From assembly GCF_018070325.1 (NCBI RefSeq), contig NZ_JAGPXY010000012.1, positions 51,459 through 115,458 of the forward strand: a DNA stretch of 64,000 nt. Reading direction: 5' to 3'. The notes under the pieces are model-generated. The model saw only the letters and a program-made list of their open reading frames with translations, made no database searches and had not been told where the DNA came from. Made by a program: the position numbers and the translations under genes. Origin of the DNA: Micromonospora sp. H61. Lineage in GTDB: Bacteria > Actinomycetota > Actinomycetes > Mycobacteriales > Micromonosporaceae. Of the stretch, positions 53,411 to 62,723 are shown piece by piece. Within the stretch, counting starts at the first letter, position 1, and each line of letters starts with the position of its first letter.

Positions 53411-54893
53411 CGGCCAGGGTGGCCTCGACGCCGTGCCGCTCCAAGGCGGTCAGCCAGGCGATCACGTCGGCGCGGACCTCGTCGTCCTCGGCCACCTCCA
53501 TCGGGATGACGTCGCGCAGCCCGAAGACCGCGTCGACAGCGCCCGCAGGGCTCTGCGCCCCGGCGTCCAGCGCGGCCCGGATCGGCCCGGCCAGTGGGTC
53601 CTGGAACGGCAACGGCCGGCCGTCGTCGGCGTACCCCAGCGCGAAGCGCAACCAGGACGCCACGACCAGCGCGCCCCAGCGCGCGGACCGCCCGGTCGCG
53701 CGCAGGTCGGCGATGGTGTGCAGGACGCGCTGCGGAAGCTTCTGGGAGCCGTCGATCGCCACCTGGAGGGTGCGGTGGTGGATCGCCGGGTTACCGAACC
53801 GGGCGAGGGCCTGCTCGCCGTAGTCGACCACCAGCACCCCGTCCGGTGGAGTGAAGCTGGCCGCCACGTCCTCGGCGATCAGCCGGCGCAGCACGTCACG
53901 CAGGTGCGGGATCTCCAACGCGTCGGCGATCGTCTCCCGACCGGCCAACGCTCCGAGGTACGCGATGGCGGAGTGCACCCCGTTGAGGGCACGCAGCTTC
54001 AACCGCTCCCACGGGCCGGCGTCGTCGGTGAGCACCGCCCCGGCGAACTCCCAGCCGGGCCGACCGCCGGGGAAGTCGTCCTCGATCACCCACTGCGCGT
54101 ACGGCTCGGCGGCCACCGCGGCCAGGTCGGTCACGCCGAGCGCCAGCCGGGCCGCCTCGATCGTCTCCGGGGTGCTGGCCGGCACGATCCGGTCCACCAT
54201 GGTGCCCGGGCAGGTGACGTTGCCGGCCACCCACTCGACCAGCCCGGCGGGCACCCCGCCGGCCCGACCGACCGCCTGGTCGAGCATGCCGCGCAGTCGT
54301 CGACCGTTGGCCGGCAGGTTGTCGCAGCTCACGAGGGCCACCGGCCCGGCGTCCGCGGCGGCCCGGGCGGCCAGCCCGCGCAGCAGCAGCCCCGGCACCG
54401 TGGTCGGCGCCGCGCCGCCGGCCAGGTCCGCGGCGAGCGCCGAGTCCGGGGACAGCCGGCCGGTGACCGGGTCGAGTTGGTACGCCTTCTCGGTGACGGT
54501 CAGGGTCACCACGCGGATCGCCGGGTCGGCGAGCAACGCCACCACGGCGTCCGGGTCGCTGGGCGCGTGCCGGACACCGCTGAGGGCGCCCACCACCCGG
54601 GTGGAGCTGCCGGCCGCGGAGAGGGCGCTGACGCTGAACAGGTTGTCCTGCGCGGCGATCGCCTCCACCACTGCGGTGCTGCGCGGCGCGACGGCCACGA
54701 TGCCCCAGTCACCCCCGGCCGCGCCGACCGCCGCCTCGGTGAAGACGGCCTGGTGAGCGCGGTGGAACGCGCCCAACCCCAGGTGTACGACGCCGGTCGG
54801 CACGGTGCCCGGCCGGATCAGCGGGCGGGCGTCGGCGGGCAGCCGGCGCAGCATGCCCATGCCGAGCCGGGAGGCCCCGACGGTCACCGCCAT
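53400..54893 (-). CDS. Mannitol dehydrogenase-family oxidoreductase, probable fructuronate/tagaturonate reductase
   Basis: The 497-residue long-chain dehydrogenase has an N-terminal Rossmann region (GVVHLGLGAFHRAHQAVFTE), VTLTVTEKAYQLD, the SCDNLPANG loop, and the catalytic KLRALNGVHSAIAYLG (Lys, Asn and His of the family). In a uronate locus with UxaC this is best read as UxuB, reducing fructuronate to mannonate (or tagaturonate to altronate) with NADH. It overlaps the dehydratase gene by 10 bp and the next oxidoreductase gene by 11 bp, so the genes are tightly coupled. Confidence 0.88.
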   Translation of the reverse strand: MAVTVGASRLGMGMLRRLPADARPLIRPGTVPTGVVHLGLGAFHRAHQAVFTEAAVGAAGGDWGIVAVAPRSTAVVEAIAAQDNLFSVSALSAAGSSTRVVGALSGVRHAPSDPDAVVALLADPAIRVVTLTVTEKAYQLDPVTGRLSPDSALAADLAGGAAPTTVPGLLLRGLAARAAADAGPVALVSCDNLPANGRRLRGMLDQAVGRAGGVPAGLVEWVAGNVTCPGTMVDRIVPASTPETIEAARLALGVTDLAAVAAEPYAQWVIEDDFPGGRPGWEFAGAVLTDDAGPWERLKLRALNGVHSAIAYLGALAGRETIADALEIPHLRDVLRRLIAEDVAASFTPPDGVLVVDYGEQALARFGNPAIHHRTLQVAIDGSQKLPQRVLHTIADLRATGRSARWGALVVASWLRFALGYADDGRPLPFQDPLAGPIRAALDAGAQSPAGAVDAVFGLRDVIPMEVAEDDEVRADVIAWLTALERHGVEATLAGAR

Positions 54894-56188
54894 GCCGGAC
54901 CGTCCGGGAAGCGGAACTCGGCGATCGACGCGGACTTCATGGTGGCGCTGTAACCAGGCCGTTCGGGCAGCAGGTAGCGGCCACCGCGGGTCCGCACCGG
55001 GTCGACGAAGTGTTCGTGCAGATGGTCGACGTACTCGATCATCCGACCGTCCAGACCGGTGCCCACCCGCAGGTAGTCGAAGATCGCCAGGTGCTGGACG
55101 TACTCGCAGAGGCCCACGCCGCCGGCGTGCGGGCAGACCGGCACGCCGAACTTCGCCGCCAGCAGCAGCTCGGCCAGGACCTCGTTGACGCCGCCGACCC
55201 GGCAGGCGTCGACCTGCATCACCCCGATCGCCTCGGCCTGGAGCAACTGCTTGAAGATCACCCGGTTGGCGGCCACCTCACCGGTGGCCACCCGGCAGCG
55301 GCCGGCGGTCAACTCGGTCACCGCGCGGGCGATCCGGGCGTGCCCGAGGATGTCGTCGGCGTGGGTGGGCTCCTCGATCCAGTACGGGTCCACCTCGGCC
55401 AGCGCCTCCATCGCGGTGATCGCCTCGTCGACGTCCCAGACCTGGTTGGCGTCCATCATCAACAGCGCGTCCGGGCGGATCTCCTCCCGGATGATCCGGG
55501 CCCGCCGCAGATCGTCGGCGAGCGGGCCGCCGACCTTCATCTTCATCGCCCGCCAGCCGTCGGCGTACGCCTGCCGGGTCAGCGCCCGCACCTTGTCGTC
55601 GGGGTAGCCGAGCCACCCGACCGAGGTGGTGTACGAAGGAAAACCGTCACGTTCGAGCGTGGCCAACCGGTCGGCCAACCCGTCGCGTCCCTTGTCGAGG
55701 ATGGCGGCTGCCTCGTCCGGGGTGAGCGCGTCGGTGATGTGCTTGAAGTCGACGCTGGCCACGAGGTCGTCGGTGGGCAGGTCGGCGAGGAAACGCCACA
55801 TCGGCTTGCCGGCCAGGGTGGCCCGCAGGTCCCACACCGCGTTGACCAGCGCGCCGGTCGCCATGTGGATGACGCCCTTCTCCGGGCCCAGCCAGCGCAG
55901 CTGCACGTCGGCGCTGAGCGAGCGCCAGAACGCCACCGGCTCGGCCGTGATTTCCTCGATGGTGCGGCCCTGGACGTGGTGGGCCAGGGCACGCACCGCC
56001 GCGCAGGTGATCTCGTTGCCGCGACCGTTGGTGAAGGTGAACCCGGCGCCGGTCGGGCCGGCGTCGGTGCCCAGCTCCACGTACGTCGCCGAGTAGTCAC
56101 CCCGGTTGATCGCGTCGGAGCCGTCGCCCCGGGCGGCGGTGGGGAACCGCACGTCGTGCACCTCGACGGAGGTGATGGTGACGGTCAT
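54884..56188 (-). CDS. Enolase-superfamily sugar-acid dehydratase, FucD (L-fuconate dehydratase)-like
   Basis: The 434-residue TIM-barrel dehydratase has WRAMKMKVGGPLADDLRRAR (KxK base), LLMMDANQVWDVDEAI (metal ligand Asp), DPYWIEEPTHADDILGHARI, QVDACRVGGVNEVLAELLLA and VCPHAGGVGLCEYVQHLAIF. These match FucD, which removes water from L-fuconate. No fucose genes are nearby and no UxuA mannonate dehydratase is seen, so here it may dehydrate mannonate or a related aldonate to the 2-keto-3-deoxy acid. The ATG at 56188 overlaps the uxaC stop; the frame continues upstream inside uxaC but is not homologous. Confidence 0.88.
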   Translation of the reverse strand: MTVTITSVEVHDVRFPTAARGDGSDAINRGDYSATYVELGTDAGPTGAGFTFTNGRGNEITCAAVRALAHHVQGRTIEEITAEPVAFWRSLSADVQLRWLGPEKGVIHMATGALVNAVWDLRATLAGKPMWRFLADLPTDDLVASVDFKHITDALTPDEAAAILDKGRDGLADRLATLERDGFPSYTTSVGWLGYPDDKVRALTRQAYADGWRAMKMKVGGPLADDLRRARIIREEIRPDALLMMDANQVWDVDEAITAMEALAEVDPYWIEEPTHADDILGHARIARAVTELTAGRCRVATGEVAANRVIFKQLLQAEAIGVMQVDACRVGGVNEVLAELLLAAKFGVPVCPHAGGVGLCEYVQHLAIFDYLRVGTGLDGRMIEYVDHLHEHFVDPVRTRGGRYLLPERPGYSATMKSASIAEFRFPDGPAWR

Positions 56189-57618
56189 TGAGCCTGTCCT
56201 CCGAAGTTGAAGACCCGCTTGGGCAGCCGGTACGCCAGGTCGACGATGGTCTCGGCGGCCTCGTCCATCGGTAGCCGGTGCTCGGCGACGAGCCGGGCCA
56301 GGAAGCCGGCGTCCACCCGGCGGGCCACGTCGTGGCGTACCGGAATGGAACAGAACGCCCGGGTGTCGTCGACGAACCCGGTGGTGTTGTAGAAGCCGGC
56401 GCTCTCGGTCACCGTCTCCCGGAACCGTCGCAGCACCTCCGGGGAGTCCAGGAACCACCAGGGCGCGCCGAGCAGCAACGCGGCGTACCCGCCCGCGAGG
56501 GGCGCCAACTCGCGGGTGAAGGTGTCCTCGTCGAGGGTGTAGAGCACCAGTCGCAGCCGGGGGTCGTTGCCGTAGCGTTCCAGCAGCGGGGCGAGCGCGT
56601 GCACGTACTCGGTGGCCTGCGGGATGTCGCCGCCGACGTCGCGGCCGTGCCGGGCGTGCAACCACCGGTTGTGGTTGCGCACCGCGCCGGGGTGCAGCTG
56701 CATGACCAGGCCGTCGTCGAGCGACATCCGGGCGAACTCCACGAGCATGTGCGCCCGGAACGCCTCCGCGTCGACGGCGTCGGCCTCGCCGCGCCGGCCT
56801 CGGTCGTACAGCCGCTCGGCCTCGGCCGGCGTCAGGTCCAGGGTGCGCGCGGTGGGGTGGCCGTGGTCGGAGGAGGTGGCGCCGGCGGCGATGAACGCGG
56901 CGCGCCGGGCCCGCAGCGCCGCCAGGTAGCCGGCGTACGTGCCGGTGTCCTCACCGGCCCGGTCGCCGAGACGGTCCACGTTTGCCGACCAGCCCTCGAA
57001 CTCCATGTCCACCACGTCGTCCGGGCGGAACGTGGTGACCACCCGGCCGCCCGGCCCACCCCACCCGTCGGCGGCGAGCTTGGCGTGCTGCGCGAGGTCG
57101 TCCAACGGCGACTCGGTGGTGGCGAGGACCTCGATGTTGAACCGCTCGAACAGCGCCCGGGGCCGGAAGTCCGGCTCGGCGAGCCGGGCTGCGATCTCGT
57201 CGTAGAGGGCGTCGGCGGTGTTCGGGCGAAGCGGGGTGTGCACCCCGAACACGGTGCGGAAGGTCTGCTCCAGCCAGAGTCGCGACGGGGTGCCCCGGAA
57301 CAGGTGCCAGTGCGCGGCGAAGCGTCGCCAGATCACCCGGCCGTCGGTCTCCACCGGGCTGCCGTCGCGGGTGGGCACCCCCAGATCCGACGGGGGTACG
57401 CCCTGACTGAGCAGCATCCGGGTCAGGTAGTGGTCGGGCACGATGAGCAACTGCGCCGGGTCCGGGAAGGGGCGGTCCTCGGCGAGCAGGGCCGGGTCGA
57501 CGTGCCCGTGCGGCGAGATGATGGGCTGCTCCGCCGCCAGGGCGTACAGCTCCCGGGCCAGCGCGCGCAGGCCCGGCTCGGGCGGCAGGAGCAGGTCGGT
57601 GTGGTCGAACGTGGGCAC
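56185..57618 (-). CDS. uxaC: Uronate (glucuronate/galacturonate) isomerase
   Basis: The 477-residue metal-dependent amidohydrolase-fold isomerase has LLPPEPGLRALARELYALAA, the metal-binding IISPHGHVDPALLAED, MQLHPGAVRNHNRW and GAPWWFLDSPEVLRRFRETV. It converts D-glucuronate to D-fructuronate and D-galacturonate to D-tagaturonate, the first intracellular step of pectin uronate use. Length and motifs are normal. It overlaps the dehydratase start by 4 bp and lies 25 bp after the leading oxidoreductase gene. Confidence 0.95.
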   Translation of the reverse strand: MPTFDHTDLLLPPEPGLRALARELYALAAEQPIISPHGHVDPALLAEDRPFPDPAQLLIVPDHYLTRMLLSQGVPPSDLGVPTRDGSPVETDGRVIWRRFAAHWHLFRGTPSRLWLEQTFRTVFGVHTPLRPNTADALYDEIAARLAEPDFRPRALFERFNIEVLATTESPLDDLAQHAKLAADGWGGPGGRVVTTFRPDDVVDMEFEGWSANVDRLGDRAGEDTGTYAGYLAALRARRAAFIAAGATSSDHGHPTARTLDLTPAEAERLYDRGRRGEADAVDAEAFRAHMLVEFARMSLDDGLVMQLHPGAVRNHNRWLHARHGRDVGGDIPQATEYVHALAPLLERYGNDPRLRLVLYTLDEDTFTRELAPLAGGYAALLLGAPWWFLDSPEVLRRFRETVTESAGFYNTTGFVDDTRAFCSIPVRHDVARRVDAGFLARLVAEHRLPMDEAAETIVDLAYRLPKRVFNFGGQAQ

Positions 57619-57643
57619 GGAGTGGGGCTCCTCGTCTCCTGTG

Positions 57644-58972
57644 TCAGCGGGGGGTGAGCAGGTCGGCGACGCGGACGGGTTGGCCGGTCTCGAAGGACCG
57701 GTTGGCGGCCAGACCGGTGAGCAGTGCCAACGCGCCGTCGTCGGCGGTCGCGGCGCGGCCCAACGGGTCGGGTTGACCGCCGAGGAGCACCCCGGTCATC
57801 CGGGCGTCCGCGCCGCCGTGCCCGTGCCGACTACGACCCTCCACCGGGATCTGCCGGGGCGGGGCCCAGAACGGGCGCAGGGTAAGCGTCGCACCACCGC
57901 CCTCGGCCGGCGCCTCGGCGCCGTGCAGGGCGGCGCCCTTGACCGCGCCGGCGGTGCCCCGGTCGACGAAGTCGTTCTCTGCCACGTCCAGCTCCAGTCG
58001 GCCGCGGCTGCCGTTGACCATCACCCGGTAGCCCTCCCAGGGCGCGTACGCGGTGAGGTGGTAGGTCATGGTGGCGCCGGTGGAGTAGCGGGCCAGCACC
58101 GCCATGTCGTCCTCGATGCTCACCCCGGGGGCGAAGACGTTGCGGTCGCGCTGGTAGCCGTCCTCGGCCTCGGCGTCGAGGTACAGCTCGCGCAGCCGGG
58201 GGTGCGCGTCCAGCCGCAGTGCGAACGGGTCGTCGGCGGCGGCGGGGGAGCCGTGTGCCCGGTCGTAGTCGCGGGCGTAACCGTGCCGGTGACCGTCCTC
58301 GCCGTAGAAGAAGAGTCGGCCGGCGGCGTACACCTCGACGGGCGTGGCGGCCAGCCACCAGTTGACCAGGTCGAAGTGGTGGCTGGCCTTGTGCACCATC
58401 AGCCCGCCGGAGGTGGCCTTGTCGCGGTGCCAGCGGCGGAAGTAGTCGGCGCCGTGGCGGACGTCGAGCAACCACTCGAAGTGCACCGAGCCGATCTCGC
58501 CGACCGCGCCCTCGGCGAGCAGCCGGCGAACCTGTTCGTGCAGCGGGTTGTAGCGGTAGTTGAAGGCGACAGTCACCCGCCCACCGGTCTCGGTGACAGT
58601 GTCCAGGATCCGCCGGCAGCGGGCCACGTCCACTGTCATCGGTTTCTCGGTGACGACCTCCCGGCCGGCGCGCAGCGCGGCCACCACGTACTCGTCGTGG
58701 GTGACGTCCACGCTGGTGACCAGGACGACGTCGACGCGCTCGGAGTCCAGCATTGCCTTGAAGTCGCCGGCCGGGTACGTGGGCACCGGGCGGTGGCCCA
58801 ACTCGCCCAGCCAGCGGTTGTGGGCGTCCATCCGGGCCTGGTTGACGTCGGCGAAGGCGACCAGCTCGGTGGTGTCGGCGTGGTCGAGCACCAGCGCCCG
58901 GACGAACATCTCGGCCCGCGCGCCGGTGCCCACGACGGCGTACCGGGCTCGCCCGGCGGCTCTCGGTGACAT
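57644..58972 (-). CDS. Gfo/Idh/MocA-family oxidoreductase, first gene of the uronate operon
   Basis: This 442-residue NAD(P)-dependent enzyme has RYAVVGTGARAEMFVRALVL near the N-terminus, VVTEKPMTVDVARCRRIL (EKP motif), TVAFNYRYNPLHEQVRRLL and KASHHFDLVNWWLAATP (the conserved DxxxH-type region). It is larger than the family average. It likely acts on a sugar or uronide produced from pectin side chains; the reaction is not assignable. The upstream intergenic region carries a LacI-type operator 21 bp from the start. Confidence 0.87.
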   Translation of the reverse strand: MSPRAAGRARYAVVGTGARAEMFVRALVLDHADTTELVAFADVNQARMDAHNRWLGELGHRPVPTYPAGDFKAMLDSERVDVVLVTSVDVTHDEYVVAALRAGREVVTEKPMTVDVARCRRILDTVTETGGRVTVAFNYRYNPLHEQVRRLLAEGAVGEIGSVHFEWLLDVRHGADYFRRWHRDKATSGGLMVHKASHHFDLVNWWLAATPVEVYAAGRLFFYGEDGHRHGYARDYDRAHGSPAAADDPFALRLDAHPRLRELYLDAEAEDGYQRDRNVFAPGVSIEDDMAVLARYSTGATMTYHLTAYAPWEGYRVMVNGSRGRLELDVAENDFVDRGTAGAVKGAALHGAEAPAEGGGATLTLRPFWAPPRQIPVEGRSRHGHGGADARMTGVLLGGQPDPLGRAATADDGALALLTGLAANRSFETGQPVRVADLLTPR

Positions 58973-58992
58973 GCGGTCGCCTCCCGTGGTGC

Positions 58993-59006
58993 TGCAAAGG
59001 TTTGCA
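58993..59006. promoter_or_regulatory. LacI-type operator, uronate-operon side
   Basis: TGCAAAGGTTTGCA has perfect 6-bp arms around GG and lies 21 bp upstream of the minus-strand operon start. It has the same half-site (TTTGC) as the site at 59144-59157. The LacI regulator encoded at 59209 is the natural binder. Confidence 0.7.
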
Positions 59007-59133
59007 ATGAAGTAATCACGATCGATCCGTTCGCGTCAACGACGACAGCGGGATCGGCGTCATTTGTCAGCGTTTGAGAGGCCACAGGTCACCAAGGGGA
59101 GTGTGGGTGCAACGAAGCCGTAATCATTGACCG

Positions 59134-59162
59134 TTGACACTGGCGCAACCGTTTGCATTAAT
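59134..59162 (+). promoter_or_regulatory. LacI gene promoter with overlapping operator
   Basis: TTGACA (59134-59139) and ATTAAT (59157-59162) are spaced 17 bp, a near-consensus vegetative promoter. The spacer contains CGCAACCGTTTGCA (59144-59157), an imperfect LacI-type palindrome related to 58993-59006. This indicates autorepression and joint control of both divergent arms. Confidence 0.75.
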
Positions 59163-59208
59163 GGGCCACACCTGCGTGACCGCCACCACATCGGACGAAG
59201 GGGCCGCC

Positions 59209-60339
59209 GTGCCAGTCACCATCCGGGACGTCGCCCGGGCGTCCGGTGTGCACATCTCCACCGTGTCGCGCACCTTCTCCGCTCCACACCTGGTCAACCC
59301 CGAGACCCGGGTCCGGGTGCTGGCCTGCGCGGAGGATCTGGGCTATCGGCCCAACCGCGCCGCCCGGGCCCTGATCACCGGGAGGACGCACAACATCGGG
59401 CTGATCATCGCGGATATCGCGAACCCGTTCTTCCCGCCGCTGATCAAGGCGGCGGAGAGTCAGGCCCGGCACCGCGACTACCACGTCTTCGTGGCCGACA
59501 CCAACGAGGACCCGACCGCCGAGGAAGAGTTGGTCCACGCGCTGGCCAAGCAGGTGGACGGGGTGCTGCTGTGCAGCCCTCGGATGAGCAACAGCCTGAT
59601 CGAGCAGCTCAGCCGCGAGGTGCCACTGGTCGTGGTGAACCGCCAGGTGACCGGCCTGCCCTGCGTGCTCATGGACGTCGGGCAGGGCGCCCGCTCGGCG
59701 ATCGAGCACCTGGTCGGCCTGGGGCACCGCAGCATCGCCCTGCTCGGTGGCCCGCGCAGTTCGTGGACCAACCGGGAGATGCGCCGTGCCGCCGGGGCGG
59801 CCGCCCGAGCCGGTGGCGCGGAGTTGACCATGCTCGGCCCCAACGCGCCCACCGAGGTCGGCGGCTCCGCCGTCGCCGAGCAGGTGCGACGCAGTGGCGT
59901 GTCGGCAGTGCTCGCCTACAACGACCTGATGGCGATCGGCCTCATCGAAGGGCTGGACGCGCTCGGGGTCCGGGTGCCGCAGGAGGTGAGCGTCGTCGGG
60001 GTCGACGACATCACCCTGAGTCGGCTGACCCGCCCCAAACTGACGACGGTGGCCACACCCACCGGGGCCGCCGGCCGGACGGCCGTCGACATGCTGCTGC
60101 AACAGGACATCGAGTCACCGCGCGGTGCGCGGGGGTCCGGTGCCGGCACGGCGCTCGGCGTCCGTCGTACCACCGCACAGGTAATGCTCCAGACCGACCT
60201 GGTCATCCGCGACTCGACCGGCCCGGGCCCGTACGCCCGACCGGCACGTCCCCTGGCCGCACCACGTGGCCCGGGCCCGCATTGCCCTGCGGGCCCGGGC
60301 ATCCCGACTGCTGCCACCGGTGACGCCGTCGCCTCCTAA
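59209..60339 (+). CDS. LacI-family transcriptional regulator of the uronate/pectin locus
   Basis: The 376-residue regulator starts PVTIRDVARASGVHISTVSR, the LacI HTH, with a hinge NRAARALITGRTHNIGLIIA leading into the periplasmic-binding-protein-like effector domain (ADIANPFFPPLIKAAESQAR, VVGVDDITLSRLTRPKLTTV). GTG 59209 is chosen because it begins the HTH and has GAAGGGG upstream. Two operators lie immediately upstream, so it should repress itself, the ABC importer and the divergent catabolic operon until an oligouronide or uronate inducer binds. Confidence 0.92.
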   Translation: MPVTIRDVARASGVHISTVSRTFSAPHLVNPETRVRVLACAEDLGYRPNRAARALITGRTHNIGLIIADIANPFFPPLIKAAESQARHRDYHVFVADTNEDPTAEEELVHALAKQVDGVLLCSPRMSNSLIEQLSREVPLVVVNRQVTGLPCVLMDVGQGARSAIEHLVGLGHRSIALLGGPRSSWTNREMRRAAGAAARAGGAELTMLGPNAPTEVGGSAVAEQVRRSGVSAVLAYNDLMAIGLIEGLDALGVRVPQEVSVVGVDDITLSRLTRPKLTTVATPTGAAGRTAVDMLLQQDIESPRGARGSGAGTALGVRRTTAQVMLQTDLVIRDSTGPGPYARPARPLAAPRGPGPHCPAGPGIPTAATGDAVAS

Positions 60340-60358
60340 TGCCGAGGAGTGAGCGCAC

Positions 60359-61708
60359 ATGCACCCCGCAACGCCCCCCACCACTGACGCGCCCGTCGGG
60401 CGCGCCCACCGTACCCCTCTGCCCCGGCGGCGCCTGCTACGTGGCCTGCTCGCCGTGACAGTCGCCGCACCGCTGATGTTCGGCGCCGCCGCCTGCGGAG
60501 ACGACGACGGCGGCGCCGCCGACCCGAACGCGCCGGTCAAGCTCTCCATCTTCTGGTGGGGCGGCGATGCCCGGGCCAAACTGACCGAGGACGCCCTGGC
60601 TCTCTACACCAAGAAGCATCCGAACGTGACGTTCGAGAAGACCTGGCAGGCCAACCAGGGCTACTTCGACAAGCTGGCCACCCTCACCGCCGGCGGCAAC
60701 CCGCCGGACCTGTTCCAGATCGACGACAACTACCTCGCCGAGTACGCGGCCCGCAACACCACGCTCGACCTGACCTCGTACCAGGAGTCCGGGAAGCTGG
60801 ACACCTCCAAGTTCCCCGAGAGCCTCTGGCAGTACGGCGTGGTCGACGGCAAGCTCGCCGGTCTGGCCGCCGGGGAGAACACCCAGGGCCTGGTCTACAA
60901 CAAGACGCTGTTGACCACTAACAACCTGCCCGAGCCGACCACCGGAATGTCGTGGGAGGAGCACATCGCCTGGGCCGAGCAGGTCACCGCCAAGACCAAG
61001 GTGCCCGGCACGCAGGACCCGAGCGCCGACTACAAGGCGTTCTGGGTCTGGCTGCGCCAACAGGGCAAGGACCTCTACCAGGGCAAGGAGCTGGGCTTCG
61101 CCGCCGAGGACGTGACCAAGTGGTTCGACCTGTGGAAGGGCGCCCGGGACCGCAAGGCCACCCCGAGCGCCGACGTCATCCACGAGGGCAACTCCAGCGA
61201 CGTCACCAAGCAGCTGGTGGTCACCGGCAAGTCGGCGACCTCCTGGGTCTGGGCCAACCAGATGCCGGACCTGAAGAAGAACACCAAGGACGAGCTGGGC
61301 GTGATCGCCTACCCCGGTGATCCGAGCGCGCAGTGGGCCCGTGCCTCGATGTACTGGTCGGTGTTCAAGGGCAGCAAGAACAAGGACGTCGCGGTCGACG
61401 TGATCAACTTCCTGAACAACGACCAGGAGGCGGTCAAGCTGCTCGGCACCGACCGCGGTCTGCCGTCCAACCTGGACCTGCGCCGCGTGGTCAGCGACGA
61501 CACCACCGACCCCGCCATGAAGCAGTCCATCGCCGTCGAGGCGGAGCTGACCCAGAAGTTCGGCAAGTCACCGCAGGTGCCCATCAAGGGCCACAGCAAG
61601 GTGAAGTCCGAGCTGATCAAGGCCGCCGAGAACGCGCAGTACGGCCGGGCCACCCCCGCCGAGGCCGCCGCCCAGTTCATCGAGGCGTGCAAGTCCGCCA
61701 TCGCCTGA
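60359..61708 (+). CDS. Extracellular oligosaccharide-binding lipoprotein of ABC importer
   Basis: The 449-residue family-1 binding protein has a Tat/Sec-like basic start (RTPLPRRRLLRGLLAVTVAA) and a lipobox ending at Cys46 (FGAAACGDDD). Mature features include FWWGGDARAKLTEDALALYT, AGGNPPDLFQIDDNYLAEYA and FKGSKNKDVAVDVINFLNND. In this context it probably binds pectin-derived oligouronides. RBS GAGGAG lies 9 bp before the ATG; the gene starts 19 bp after lacI. Confidence 0.92.
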   Translation: MHPATPPTTDAPVGRAHRTPLPRRRLLRGLLAVTVAAPLMFGAAACGDDDGGAADPNAPVKLSIFWWGGDARAKLTEDALALYTKKHPNVTFEKTWQANQGYFDKLATLTAGGNPPDLFQIDDNYLAEYAARNTTLDLTSYQESGKLDTSKFPESLWQYGVVDGKLAGLAAGENTQGLVYNKTLLTTNNLPEPTTGMSWEEHIAWAEQVTAKTKVPGTQDPSADYKAFWVWLRQQGKDLYQGKELGFAAEDVTKWFDLWKGARDRKATPSADVIHEGNSSDVTKQLVVTGKSATSWVWANQMPDLKKNTKDELGVIAYPGDPSAQWARASMYWSVFKGSKNKDVAVDVINFLNNDQEAVKLLGTDRGLPSNLDLRRVVSDDTTDPAMKQSIAVEAELTQKFGKSPQVPIKGHSKVKSELIKAAENAQYGRATPAEAAAQFIEACKSAIA

Positions 61709-61739
61709 CCGCGCCGCGAGGCGAGGAGAGGAGCTGTTC

Positions 61740-62723
61740 GTGGCGTTGACCACGGCACCCGACCCGACCCGACGCGGCCCCGGATCCGACCGGGCCCACG
61801 CGCAGTGGCGTGGGCCCGGACGCTTCCGGCACAGCGAAGGTCTGGCGGGGTACGTCTTCCTGTCGCCGTGGCTCATCGGCCTGATGGGTGTCACGGCGAT
61901 CCCCATGCTGCTGTCGCTCTATTTGAGCTTCACCAACTACGACATCCTCACCCCCTTCTCCGAGGTGGAGTGGGTGGGGCTGGCCAACTACGAACGGATG
62001 TTCACCGCCGACCCGTCGTACTGGCACGCGGTGCGGGTCACCCTGACCTTCGCGCTGATCGCCGTACCGCTGAAGCTGGCCGCGGCGCTCGGCGTGGCGC
62101 TGCTGCTCAACCGTGCCTGGCGCGGCGTCGGGCTGTTTCGCGGGCTGTTCTACCTGCCGTCCCTGCTCGGCGGCAGCGTCGCGCTGGCCATCGTCTGGGT
62201 CAACATGTTCAACCGCGACGGCGCGTTCAACTCGCTGCTGAGCCTCTTCGGCATCACCGGCAAACCGTGGGTCAACGACCCCGACTGGGCCCTCGAAACA
62301 CTGATGGTGCTGGCCATCTGGCAGTTCGGCGCACCGATGGTGATCTTCCTGGCCGGGCTCAAGCAGGTGCCCACCGAGCTGTACGAGGCCGCGTCGGTCG
62401 ACGGGGCCGGCCGTTTCCGCCAGTTCCGCAACGTCACCCTGCCGATGCTCTCCCCGGTCATCTTCTTCAACCTGGTGTTGGAGACCATCAACGGCTTCCA
62501 GGGCTTCACCGCCGCGTTCGTGCTCAGCAACGGCACCGGCGGCCCGGTCGACTCCACCCTCATGTACACGCTGAACCTCTACATCACCGGCTTCACCGAC
62601 CTCAACATGGGCTACGCCTCGGCGATGGCCTGGGTGTTCCTGCTCGCCATCGCGGTCATCACCGCGATCTTCTTCAGCACCGGACGGTTCTGGGTGCACT
62701 ACTCCGACGGCGAGGACCGGTGA
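61740..62723 (+). CDS. Oligosaccharide ABC importer permease (MalF-type)
   Basis: This 327-residue CUT1 permease has six helices after a 40-residue cytoplasmic N-terminus. The EAA loop is YEAASVDGAGRFRQFRNVTL. The GTG start has GAGGAGAGGAG upstream. It forms the translocation channel with the following permease; the ATPase is not encoded locally and is presumably a shared MsiK-type protein. Confidence 0.92.
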   Translation: MALTTAPDPTRRGPGSDRAHAQWRGPGRFRHSEGLAGYVFLSPWLIGLMGVTAIPMLLSLYLSFTNYDILTPFSEVEWVGLANYERMFTADPSYWHAVRVTLTFALIAVPLKLAAALGVALLLNRAWRGVGLFRGLFYLPSLLGGSVALAIVWVNMFNRDGAFNSLLSLFGITGKPWVNDPDWALETLMVLAIWQFGAPMVIFLAGLKQVPTELYEAASVDGAGRFRQFRNVTLPMLSPVIFFNLVLETINGFQGFTAAFVLSNGTGGPVDSTLMYTLNLYITGFTDLNMGYASAMAWVFLLAIAVITAIFFSTGRFWVHYSDGEDR

